From: Chrysoporthe austroafricana
Lineage: Eukaryota; Ascomycota; Sordariomycetes; Diaporthales; Cryphonectriaceae
Assembly: GCA_001051155.2 (NCBI GenBank)
Contig: JYIP02000008.1
Span: forward strand, 806,001-870,000
Direction of reading: 5' to 3'
Length of the DNA: 64,000 nucleotides
Program-made: the position numbers and the translations under genes
Notes under the pieces: generated by a model
Database searches by the model: none
Seen by the model: only the letters and a program-made list of their open reading frames with translations
What the model was told of the DNA's origin: nothing
In this document: positions 53,933-64,000 of the stretch, in pieces
Position numbering within the stretch: the first letter of the stretch is position 1
How the letters are laid out: each line of letters begins with the position of its first letter

Positions 53933-55704
53933 TCAGACTTGGCCAGGGTCCATGACGGACAGCACGCTGCCCATCGCACCTGGTGCAGCGCCAGGCGCAC
54001 CTGCATTGTTCCCGCTCTGACTCTTCTTCTTCTCTTTCTTAGCCCACCGGAGGCCGCAGGCGTTGCAGAGCGTCTTGGGACCTGCTGGCCCCTTTCTCCA
54101 TTCGGGGGAATCAAGAGTCCCTGGGGGGAGAGCTATCAGACAGGAAAAATCGTGACTCTCAAGGTGCTGACACTTACCGCAGTCCGTGCAGACATACTCC
54201 TCCGCGACCTTGAGCTTCTTTTTCTTCTCCCCTGTCCTCGGGTCCCGATCGATGGGGATTGCGATGCCCGCGTCTCCTTTGATGAGCGTTGGACTACGCG
54301 CGCCCGTCGAAACCCCTCTCGCCCGCTCGCCATCTTGGTACCGTAGGCCCGTAAGCATCTCGATAGTATTGACCCCCTCATACCGAGCCATCTTGTCCCG
54401 GATCGAGTCGGGCCTGCTCCCTGCCGTGACTCCCTCCAGGTTCTCTCTCGTCAGCGCGATGTTGAGTGGGTTCGGCCTCTCCGGCGGTGGCATGGCTGCT
54501 GAGTCGGCGCTGCGAAAGGCGTTGCCCGTGACGTTCGCTATTGGCGTCACGGGTGTATCCTCTGATGCAATGTTGCTCCGGCTCTCCTGGCTCTGCCTCC
54601 AGCTCCGCGTAGCCTCCTCGACCTCTGCGGCCTCCTCCCTCTTCAGCTCCGTGATCCTCCTCTTGAGCCTCTCGTTCTCCATCTTGTGTTCCAAGAAGGA
54701 GTCCAGGAGCTGCGCGTTCGCAGCCGGGTACAGCCGCGACATCATGAATACGGCCTGGCAGAATGGGCTCCGGTTGTTGGGGTTTGGCGCGAAGCGGGCC
54801 GCAGCGATGTGCGCATGGCCCACAGACTCGAAGATGGCGTACGCGCCGTCCTTCTTCCTCAGCCTGTAGAACAGCCGCAGCGTGTTCCCCGTCGCGATAC
54901 ACTCGTTGAACTCGGACAGGAACAGCGCGCAGTCATCTGGGTGGATGACCTCGCGCAGGAGCCGGTCGTTGAGGTCGTCGGCTGTGAAGCCCGTGAGGGC
55001 GCTGACGCTGGGCGAGGCGTGCTTGATGCGGCCGTTCTGGTCGAGGATCATCAGGAGGTCCTTGAGCTCCTCGACGACCTTGGCGGGCCAGTTCCGCCGC
55101 TTGGTGAACTCGGTCAGCGTCGAGCTGCCCGGCAGCTGGGCGGGCTGCGACATGCCGAAGGAGGACATGGGCGGCGGGCCCGCGCCCGGGACGTTCTCGT
55201 CGACCGGGTTGGGCTGGTACCGCTGCACGTCCATGGCCCCAGACTGCGCCATGGCGCCATTGGTCGGGCTGGTGGCCGCCGCACCTGAATTGTATGCGGT
55301 GGAGGACATGCCGGCCTCGTCTGGGTTGTCGAGGCTCATGGGCATGGCAGAGGCGTCGAAGAACATACTGTTCTCCATGGAGGGGTCGCCGAGGAGGGCC
55401 ATCATGTCCTGGCCGTTAGTCATCTGTCGGGAGCGTTGGCTTCTGGTCAGTCAAACAGTCGGAAGCGGAGGCGAGGTGATGGGGATGTAGCCGCGCCGCG
55501 GGAGCTACATCGAGCTTGAGACCTGGCCCTAGGAAGAACTGTGCGCGCGCGATCTGGGGGTGAAGATGGCAGGATGCAGCAGCCAGGGAAGCAGGAAAGG
55601 GGAATCACAGAACTTACGCCCACTCCGTTCATGTCGGGCATAGCCATCTGGCCGTAAGAGAACATGTTGCCCGGAGGGGGCGGCGGCGGTGGGCCGTGAG
55701 ACAT
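53933..55704 (-). CDS. wc-2: White collar 2 (PAS/GATA blue-light and clock transcription factor)
   Basis: Three exons on the minus strand, 55704-55618, 55423-54178 and 54120-53933, give 506 residues, close to Neurospora WC-2. It starts [18 protein letters not shown]; an upstream in-frame ATG at 55839 would add 45 residues. The PAS domain lies near residues 137-240 ([44 protein letters not shown]). A coiled-coil-like stretch follows ([20 protein letters not shown]). The GATA zinc finger near 437-470 is [20 protein letters not shown] then [17 protein letters not shown]-2 pairs with the photoreceptor WC-1 to drive light-induced and circadian genes. The third exon is joined by an intron inside the finger whose 57 bases lack stops. 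WC-1 is not in this window. Confidence 0.95.
54121..54177 (-). other. In-frame 57-base intron inside the white collar 2 zinc finger
   Basis: GTAAGT donor and CCCCCAG acceptor split the finger right after CTDCG. The length is a multiple of three and it contains no stop, so retention would add 19 residues between the two cysteine pairs. Confidence 0.85.
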
Positions 55705-58127
55705 CGCGGGCGCGGGCGCGGATGCGGGCAAGGCTGCGCTTGAGCTGCAGGTTCCCTCGCTATCGAACCTATTGAAGCTGTCGAACCTATCGCTGGAGAG
55801 ATGAGCGACGGTCTCGGCCGTAGCATTTGCTTCTGCCAATGCGTGATTGCGTCAATACGAGGCGCGGGACGGGTCCCGGCACGGCATGGAGAATTTTCTT
55901 CTTCCTGTGTCTTTCTTTTTCGGCGGGCGGGATCTGGCCCGTCGTCCGGAGTCTGCCCTGATCAAGGTGGTGCCGAGGAGCTATAGTTATGGACGCCTCC
56001 GCAGCTTCGCATGTCAGTGGCCGCCGGAAGCCCCTCCAGGTCGCGTCAGAAGAGGGTTCAATACTGGGGACGGCCGGCGATCGTGTTCTGGGCGCGGGTG
56101 GGCGGCGTGGAGGGAGGAGAAGAACAGGAGCCCCGTCCAGGATCCTTAGGCAGGTACAGTGCGTGTGGGTATGTGCGTGCGTGCGTGCGTGCGTGTGTGC
56201 GTGTGTGTCATGCAGGTGTGTACGGATATGGGCATCGAAGGGAGCTGTGCACTGAAACTGTTGCAATGAGAGCAGTCGGTCGGCGAGAGGAGGGAGCACC
56301 GAAATGTACAGCACGCGTGCAACTGGAGACAAGGGGGCCGCCCAGACGATGCCGCCCTGAGCGTGTGCGTCGGCGGGATAGGGATACTAAAGGAAAACTA
56401 GAATCCAACGTGGTAGAGCGGGAGGCAGAGTCTTCAGAAGATGCCCGGGGTGCTGCGCTCTGGGTCGCCTATTTCTCGATCTGGGAAGCGGAGGGAAGGA
56501 AACATGGGATTGTAGGCCGCTGGAATGGGGAATTGCACAATCGCAGTTTCTGACTCTTTGGGACCCCACTCGCAGTCCCCAAATGCCGCTGCTGGTGGCT
56601 ATTCTGGACCTGACCCGTACAGGCGAGATGGACTGGGGTGGGATGACACCCCTCCAACCTCCAACCTCCCCCCAACCCATCACCCGATGGAGCGCACCGG
56701 AACACGAGCAGGAAGAGCGACAGGTCTATCCCATACAACGCATAAGAGCACTGATCGTGACCGACTCCCCATGCAGACTACCACACTCTTGAGACATGCC
56801 TTCGCGCGCCCCGGGGAAGACGCAGGAAGCGGGGTTTGTGACCTGTTGCATGCGTTTCGAAACATCTGTTGTAGTACTATGTCGCACGCACCTCAGTGTC
56901 GCTTGGCTTGCCTGCCTCAGCCCGGTGGTGTTACTGCATGCCGCCTCACGCCATGCCACAGCCCAACTCCCTCTCGATCGTGTCCTGCCTGCTCTGGAGG
57001 GTTCTCGCCGACCAGCGGCTCCCAGCGTGCCTCCACGTAGACGGTCACCTCGGAGCAAAAGCTCCTCCCCGTCGCGCCCGCCCATAACCCCAACCCTCCG
57101 GTTGGGAACGCCTGGCGACCGGGTCTTCGCTTCCAAGGCTGATCGTATCCTGGACGTCTGACTTGCAGGCTGGGCTTGTCTGAGTACCATAGTAGCATCA
57201 ACACATCAGGCCGTGCGGGCCACAGGTCGTAAGAGAATCAGGGGGGGGGGGAACTCGATGGAGATATACCACTCTTCCCGTGTACCCAAGCAGGATAGAC
57301 TTGATAGAGAAGCAGACGGACGCGATTCAAGAATGTTCTCCTGACTTTCTAGATCCTTGAGAATAAACCGGGTCTCTCGAGGTCTGAAGGCTTTACGCGA
57401 CTAATGTGACGATTTGATCTCCGTGGCGTGGTGAGGACCAAGAGGTAGCAAACGGGCAGTGGAGCCGAACTGTTATGGCTCGCACATAGCAAGAGACGCT
57501 ATTCTCTACCATCCGCGATAAGACATGACGCAAAAGGTGCAAAAAGACGCCCCCGATAGCCCGGGTCACCCAAGTAGGCCTCGGAGACGTAGCAGTTATG
57601 AGTAACTAGGCGTAATCGCTGGGACGACTGCTGGTTGTCCTTGGTCTCTATGACTCTTGCGTACTAAAGCACCAAGCGAGGCACACAAAATGATGGGAGG
57701 TCAGTCTGGTTGTCGAAGAGCTAAGCGAGAACTGAAATTTGCTGCCGATGGCTTCAAGGGCACGTCGACAGAGACCCGTAAACGTCTCATTACGGGCCTG
57801 TGCTGGTGGCTACCGGGTTGGAGCCATGTACGGATCTGATGCCGCACGTGGGAGCGCGATGTAGTCTCACCACAGCCTACCCCACTTGGCCCCTGCTCGT
57901 CCAGGCAGCCGACGCGCTCTCTTAATTGACAGCGCGCCTCCTCGTTCGTTTGATCTGGAACTTTGGACCACTCTTTGTTTCTTCACTTTCCCATCTTGTC
58001 AACCCTGAGGCCTGCCGCATGCGAAGACACCAAGGAGATCATACAGCTTCTTTCCACCCCGCCAACCCACCTTCCTGCACGCGCTCAAAGGCTGCTGCTC
58101 TGACGAGCACCGTCGGCCTCTGACGCC
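55705..58127. other. Long divergent region, white collar 2 / RAD50
   Basis: About 2.4 kb between divergent starts. The part next to white collar 2 has the GT/GC microsatellite (56161-56209). Open frames of up to 181 codons (55787-56332, 56011-56553, 56525-57040, 56726-57190) overlap on opposite strands and carry no known domain. A poly-G run lies at 57241-57250. Regulatory DNA for the light regulator is the likely content. Confidence 0.4.
56161..56209. repeat. GTGC/GT microsatellite
   Basis: Repeats of GTGC and GTGT occur over about 49 bases, some 460-500 bases upstream of the white collar 2 start. Confidence 0.85.
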
Positions 58128-61100
58128 ATGTCGCGTATCGATGGCCTGTCCGTCCAGGGCATACGGTCCTTCGCCCCTGATCACCGTGAAGCGATCAGCG
58201 TCTACACCCCGCTGACGCTCATCGTCGGTTACAATGGCTCTGGCAAGACTACCATCATCGAATGTCTCAAGTACGCCACCACAGGCGAGCTGCCACCCAA
58301 CAGCAAAGGCGGTGCTTTCATTCATGATCCCCAGGTGAGGGTTATTCCTCGGCCACCACACATCCCACATGCTGACTCCGATCTGTCTCTAGCTCTGCAA
58401 CGAGAAGACTGTCTTCGCCAATGTCGGCCTCAAGTTCACCTCCCTCAACGGAACCCAGCACAACCTCCACAGACGGCTCCAGGTCACCTTACAAAAGAAC
58501 GGAGCCCGCGCACTCAAGACGATCGAATGCAGCTGGAAGGTGGACGGAGAAGAGAGGCACACTATTTCCAAGAAAGTCGCTGCTGTTGACGAGGAGGTCA
58601 GCACCGAGCTTGGCGTCTCCCCGGCGATTCTGGACTCGGTCATCTTCTGCCACCAAGACGAGTCCCTCTGGCCCATGAGTGAGCCGTCAGTTCTCAAAAA
58701 GAAGTTCGATGAGATATTTGAGGCCCAAAAATACACCAAAGCCGTCGAGCAGCTGAAGGTCGTCCGGAAGAAGCAGGGCGAGGCCCTGCGCACTGCCCAG
58801 GTGGAGCTGAAACAGCAAGAGAACGAAAAGAAGATGGCGTCCGAGAACAGCCGGCAGATCCAGGAACTGACCGCGGACCTGGAAGAACTAGAGAAGGAGT
58901 TGCGGGTGGTGGAGGAGCAAATCGGGGAGGCACGCCAGAGATCGAAAGCCAAGCGGGAGGAATCCGTCCAGTTCCACACCATCCTGGTCGACTTGAAAAA
59001 CTTGCAGGATCAATACACCTTCAGACAAGACGCCGTCAAAGAGCTTCGCGACTCCATCGACATGATGCCTGAGGGAGATGACGAGCTTCAGCATGCCCTG
59101 GATCAGTACGAGGCACGTCTAGATCGGCTTAGAGGGCTCATCGACGAGGACACGGCCCAGTACTACGGCCTCGAAGAGGAGGTCAAGGACACTCGAGCGA
59201 ACCTGAACGCGAAGCTAGGTGAGAAGGGTCGCCTCGAGTCCGACAGGGAGAAGTATGAACGTCAGCTGCAGACCCGCATTGAAATGACGAAGCAGGCCGC
59301 AGCAAAACACAGCATACGGGGCTTTAACCATGACCTCGGTGACGACCAAGTGTATGCTTTCAAAGAGAAGATCCAGGCAATGTTCAACAGCAAGAAAAAG
59401 GAACATGAGAAGCTTCAGAGCGAGCTCACCAGAGTAGCTGACGAAGCTGGTGTGAGGATTTCTAGCTTGGAAGGGAAGAAGAGCTCTTTAGGCTCAGAGC
59501 GAGCGTACTCCAAGCAAAATAAGACGGAAAATGACCGCAAAGTCAAGCGTCTACAGACAGAAGCTGACTCCATTGATTGCAACGAAGGTCACATCAATAT
59601 CCTGGAGAAGAATGCAACAGCCCTGCAAGAGCGTTACCAGAATGCACAGAGTGACTTCGGTCAGGGCGACTGGGAGGGCAAGATTCGGGATGCCAAGGCT
59701 GAGTTGATTGACCTCGAGAAGAGAAATGAAGAGCTGAACTCCGAGCTCATCAACTGCACCCGGCTATCTAGTGAGCGGGCCCAATTAGATCTTCGCAAGA
59801 AGGAAATGAACGAGCGCGAAGGCAACCTTGAGAGTTTGGTGGGCACCTACAGCGGACGGATCTCCAGTTTGTTGAAGCGCGACTTCAACATTGAGTCACT
59901 AGGATCGGACTACAAAACCGTAGTCAACGAGCAAACTGCCGTTGTGAAGGAGGAAAAGGCAAAGTGTGATGCTCTCCAGAAAGAGTTGGACCAGCGAGAC
60001 TTCGAGCTGGCTGAGGCACACAAGCGACAGACGACCTCGCAGGAGACAAAGACAAAGTACGAGCGGTCCGTCATCAGCGTCCTCAAAAAGGTATCGGAAT
60101 CTCCAGATACTGTCACTGTCGAGGACTTCAATGACGAAATCGAGTCACTGGAGGATGCCAAGTCCGTCGCGGAGAAGGATCTGGCCCTGTTCGACAAGAT
60201 GAAAGCGTATTACACCGACGCACAGACGCTTTTGAACACCAAGAACAAGTGCCAGCTGTGCGAACGTAGCTTTGAGGATGATCGGTCCAAGTCCAAACTC
60301 CTGAAGAAAATTGCTAGAGCCCTCAGTGACGAGGAGAAGGAGAGCATACAACAGGATTTTATTGACGCCAATGAGAAGCTTGCACAAATTACCGCCGTCC
60401 GTTCGGACTACGACGGTCTCTTGAGACTGAAGACCGATTTGGCAAGGCTTAAGAGAGAAATCGACGAAGCTCAAGAGAGGAGAGAGGAGAAGCTCCGCCA
60501 GCTTGAAGCCGCCGCGGACGAACACAGCAAAGTGGCGGAAGTATTGAATGAGATCGAGTCTGTCTCCAAGAGCGTCTCAGAAATAACTCAACTACATGCG
60601 CAGATCCAACAGTCTAAGGAGCAAATCGGAAGGCTGCAGTCGCAGTCACAGATGAGTGGTACAGGTCGGAGTGCCGACGAGATCCAGCATGCTCAATCGG
60701 CGAACTCGGATAAGCTGAAGGAGATCAAGAAGGCCTTGGAGAATCTGACCCGAGAACGCCAGCGAAATCTTGACCTGATCAGCAACCTCGAACTCGAGCG
60801 CAGCGAGAACAAGAATAAATTGAATCAGGCAAAGCAGCAGATGGAGAAGAAGGCGTCACTGTTGAGAGATATCAAGGCCTTGAGGGAGGATAATCAGAGA
60901 CAGGAGGAGACGGTCTCCAGGATTGACCAAGAGCTTAAGACGCTCCAGCCTCAGATCGATGCTGCCAGAGGCCAACGTGATGCTGAGCTTGAGAGAGGCC
61001 GTGAGAAAGCTAAACTTGTTGCCGAGGAGCGGGACACTATTGCGCATACCCTCAGCAAGCTTAAGCTCGTTGAAGACGACATCCAGGACTACGTCGATCG

Positions 61101-62139
61101 TGGCAAAGCCTCTTCTCTTACCTCCGTCGAGCGAGCTATCGAGGTTCTCCAACAACAGAACGAACGTCTCAAGGCTGAGATGACCGATCTCACGACGCGC
61201 ATCAATAGCCAAAAAGAAGAGCTAGCTCAAGGCGACCGCAGGAAGAAGAACATTCATGATAACCTGAGGTACCGTGAGCACTGCCGAACCCTTGACAACC
61301 TCGATGTGAAGATCAAACAACTCGAGGCCCACAATGCACAAGAGGACTACGACAGGCTCGTGGGAGAGGCTCAAAAGTCCGAAGATGAAGTGAGCCGGTT
61401 GACCGCTCGTATCAACAAAATCGCTGGCGAGAGCGGAGCCAAGGACGATAGCCTGAAAAGCAGATTGAAGACGCACCAGACATTCTACGCAGGAGTTGAG
61501 GAGAGATACAAGGAGACCAAGATCAAAGTGGACACTAAAAAGCTCGCCATCGACGACCTGTTAACATATAGCGATGCGGTCGACAAGGCCATCATGGAAT
61601 ACCACTCGTTGAAAATGGAGGAGGTGAATCGCATCGCGGGCGAACTGTGGCAAGCAACATACCAAGGCACGGATATCGACACAATTGCGATCCGCGCCGA
61701 GAACGAGGTAAAGAAGGAGACAGCCAAGACATCTTCGAAACGCCGCTCCTTTAATTATCGCGTCACAATGGTCAAACAGGACACGGAGATGGACATGCGA
61801 GGTCGCTGCTCGGCCGGACAGAAGGTCCTAGCATCCATCATCATCCGTCTGGCACTCGCCGAGTCATTCGGCGTCAACTGCGGCCTCATCGCGCTGGATG
61901 AGCCTACAACGAACCTCGACAGCGACAACATCCGCTCGCTGGCTGTGAGCTTGCACGGCATCATCAAGGCACGTCAGGCGCAGGTGAACTTCCAGCTGAT
62001 TGTCATCACACACGACGAGGAATTTTTGCGCCACATGCGGTGCAACGAGTTCTGTGACAAATTCTACCGTGTCAAGAGGGATATGAACCAGTGCAGTGTT
62101 ATCAGGAAGGAGGATATTTCGATGATTACTGAGCGATGA
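58128..62139 (+). CDS. RAD50: DNA repair ATPase Rad50
   Basis: Two exons (58128-58334 and 58393-62139, intron GTGAGG...TCTAG) give 1317 residues, the usual Rad50 length. Rad50 is the SMC-like ATPase of the Mre11-Rad50-Xrs2/Nbs1 complex that tethers and processes DNA double-strand ends, and acts in checkpoint and telomere control. It begins [18 protein letters not shown]. Walker A is GYNGSGKT at residues 34-41, the Q-loop segment is [14 protein letters not shown], and the long coiled coil is broken by the zinc hook CQLC near residue 690 ([12 protein letters not shown]). The ABC signature is [11 protein letters not shown] near 1207 and Walker B is [12 protein letters not shown] near 1235, followed by the His switch ITHDEEFL. 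All catalytic parts are intact. Confidence 0.97.
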
Positions 62140-63147
62140 AGGGCTCCCTGAATGTGGTGATGAGGTGTACGATACGGATGGGGCATGACAGACGTTTTGC
62201 ATTGCAAGCATCTGCGGAACAGGCGTTTTGCTATCATTCGGGCGAAGGGACGGGCTTGATGTGTTTTCTTAGATCCAGCACCCACGTAGTAGCATTTGAC
62301 TTGCTTAGCATGTGAAAAGCGTCGATACCTAATGAGATGATCTTCACTATGACGAGACTTATAAACTGCTGTTTGAGGACGCTATTGCTATTATAGCGGA
62401 GTGAATGGCGTCCTGAAGGTACACATCGTGAAGTCTGACTTCCCAGCCCTGCGGAACGCGCAGCCTTGCCGCACTCCTCGCAGCAGCGCCCGGGCAGTAT
62501 GAGTCTCGTCGGCGTAATTACGCCTGGAACTCGCTAGCGTTGATCTCTAGATCTCATTTCCTTCCCTTTCCGTGATAGGCTATATATGTTAAGCAACCAG
62601 AACATTGTGACGACTATCTGCCATGTCCTCTTCATTTGACTTGGTTCCTCCTTCTCTGACCCTCTCTCTCTTATGTTTGCCCCCAATTCTATTTCTTGCT
62701 CCTCTTTTTTTTTTCTTTTTATTGTCTTGGGGATCCCCCGCCCCGGCTTCTCGTGGCATTTGAGGTTCTCCAGGTGGAATACATACTGGTGTATATGTAG
62801 CAAGTCGCACGAAGCAACCCTGCTTTCACGTACATCAAAAGGTTTAAAGTCATCATGTTCAGCGGCCGAACGTCCTTTGTCATTGATACTGGCCACATAC
62901 ACCCACTCGTTCGACTCGGAACCCATCAATCACAAGACTGATCATACATGCACAATACAGCAGTTCCAGAAGTTGTCCGTCAGGCGAAGCAATTCGCGCC
63001 CGAGTGCCCCTACCAGTCCTCCCCGGAGCTGCTGGAACCGTCACTACTACTGCCCGTATCATTATCGTCACCATTGCCCCTCCCCCTCGGCTTCTTCGGG
63101 CTCGGACGCACAGGGAGGACGTCGACCCAGCCGAGCTCGGCGTCTTT
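62140..63147. other. Convergent intergenic region, RAD50 / right-edge gene
   Basis: No supported gene. Open frames near 62534-63227 overlap on both strands and are T/A-tract derived or antisense to the right-edge gene. Confidence 0.4.
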
Positions 63148-64000
63148 CTAGTCTGCCGACGCGGCTGAGCCAGCTTCGTCTTGCTCCTCTCCCTCGGCGG
63201 CCGCCCTGTCCTTCCTTTCCTTCCTAGCTGCTGTGCGCGTGCTGGTGTCGCTTGCGGACGAGGCTGACACAGTAGGACCGGTCTTCGCCTTGGCTGGCTG
63301 GTCTGTGAGGTCGACGTCGCCCTCGTCATCTTTCCTCGACGTTCCCTCACCCTCAGGATCTCCAGCCTCGGCCGATAGATCAAAACTGGGGCCGGTATCA
63401 GCCTTCCCTGGCGAGCCCTTTAGTCGCTTCGAGTCCAACTTCTCGAGATCTTCTTCAGCCTCGCGCTTGCCGGGTGCAGGACTTGGTAAAGCTGATATGG
63501 TGGCAGAAGAGGGCTCAGTATCCATGCCCTCGGATGGCTGTGCGTCCTCCGCTTCAGCCTCGTCCCCCTTCATCTCATCTGGCTTTCCGGACTCTTCGGC
63601 GTCGGTCTCCTTATCTTTGTTGCCCTCACTACCTTCGGCTTCCGACTCTGCAGCGGATGTTCCTGGCTCGGTCGACGATGGCTTGGACTGGCCAGCCGTC
63701 TTGTCTCCGGCAGTGGGGGCCTGGGCCTCGTGCTTCCGTCCCACGGCAGCTTCAACATCGATCCCTCGTACCTCGACAGCACCTCCGCTACTAATGCTGA
63801 ACGTAGACGAGGTCGGCGTCTGGGGCCCCATATCCTCCGCGCCGATAATGTCAGGGCCACGAGCATGTGGCACTTCCTCCTCGTCTACCATGTCCTCACC
63901 TGATTTCTCGCTGGTGTTGTCCTTTGTTGCTCCGCTCTCGCTCTCGCCCTCGGCCATCATCGTGTCATCCCCAGCATCTGCCACCGTGCTCGTCGACGAT
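63148..64000 (-). CDS. Acidic disordered protein, 5' end cut by window edge
   Basis: The minus-strand frame is open from the right edge (64000) to the stop at 63148, 283 full codons, with no ATG needed inside, so this is the C-terminal part of a longer protein. It is very rich in Glu, Asp, Ser and Ala, with stretches such as DDTMMAEGESESGATKDNTS and EEEVPHARGPDIIGAEDM. One basic spot, KLDSKRLKGSPGK, could be a nuclear signal, and a second basic patch (RTAARKERKDRAAAEG) lies near the end. No folded domain is visible. It may be the tail of a nuclear or chromatin protein, but nothing identifies the family. Confidence 0.65.
   Translation of the reverse strand, partial: SSTSTVADAGDDTMMAEGESESGATKDNTSEKSGEDMVDEEEVPHARGPDIIGAEDMGPQTPTSSTFSISSGGAVEVRGIDVEAAVGRKHEAQAPTAGDKTAGQSKPSSTEPGTSAAESEAEGSEGNKDKETDAEESGKPDEMKGDEAEAEDAQPSEGMDTEPSSATISALPSPAPGKREAEEDLEKLDSKRLKGSPGKADTGPSFDLSAEAGDPEGEGTSRKDDEGDVDLTDQPAKAKTGPTVSASSASDTSTRTAARKERKDRAAAEGEEQDEAGSAASAD

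Noticed and set aside
1..64000. CRISPR array, bacterial operon or prophage
   Set aside because: No spaced direct repeats; spliced eukaryotic genes throughout.

Overview
The window is a fungal nuclear contig. The gene structures are those of a filamentous ascomycete (Pezizomycotina): introns of about 45-95 bases with GTRNGT donors and CTNAC-like branch points, HET-domain genes, a white-collar protein, a Zn2Cys6 regulator, a beta-flanking (DUF7721-type) protein and secreted serine-rich proteins. A member of Sordariomycetes is my best guess from the proteins, but the class is not proven. I assembled exons by hand from splice signals and reading-frame continuity, so multi-exon models are inferences of varying strength.

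Layout. 1-3.6 kb: two divergent HET-domain (heterokaryon incompatibility) genes, the left one cut by the window edge and the right one with a disturbed N-terminus. 5-22 kb: a dense housekeeping block holding a Sym1/Mpv17 mitochondrial membrane protein, UDP-GlcNAc pyrophosphorylase, a Mug/TDG-type DNA glycosylase, an ANCHR-like B-box protein, a secreted serine-rich protein, an LMBD1-type vacuolar membrane protein and the cleavage/polyadenylation factor Cft1. 22.6 kb: an intron-containing tRNA-Gly(GCC). 23-28.3 kb: a six-exon secreted agmatinase-family enzyme divergent from a Zn2Cys6 regulator. 28.3-31.9 kb: no convincing gene, with a damaged homopolymer stretch and an N that look like an assembly seam. 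31.9-34.1 kb: an F-box protein. 34.1-42.5 kb: a gene-poor, partly AT-rich accessory island with transposon-like ends, coding relics and one small two-exon secreted protein gene. 42.6-64 kb: SET-domain protein, MFS monocarboxylate-type transporter, WrbA/Ycp4-type flavodoxin-like quinone reductase, peroxisomal crotonase, beta-flanking protein, white collar 2, Rad50, and the 3' part of an acidic disordered protein running off the right edge.

Functional links. Most neighbours are unrelated housekeeping genes, as is usual in fungi. The plausible local pairs are the divergent HET genes and the divergent agmatinase/Zn2Cys6 regulator.

Most interesting signal. In the WrbA/Ycp4 gene the normal stop codon is TGA followed directly by CTA, a known efficient readthrough context. 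The same frame then stays open for 55 more codons, encoding an Ala/Lys-rich tail that ends in a CaaX box (CMIM). This predicts a soluble form and a prenylated, membrane-bound form from one gene. Also notable are a white collar 2 intron inside the GATA finger that is 57 bases long and free of stops, a GC-AG intron in the Zn2Cys6 gene, and a 9-base microexon in the beta-flanking gene.
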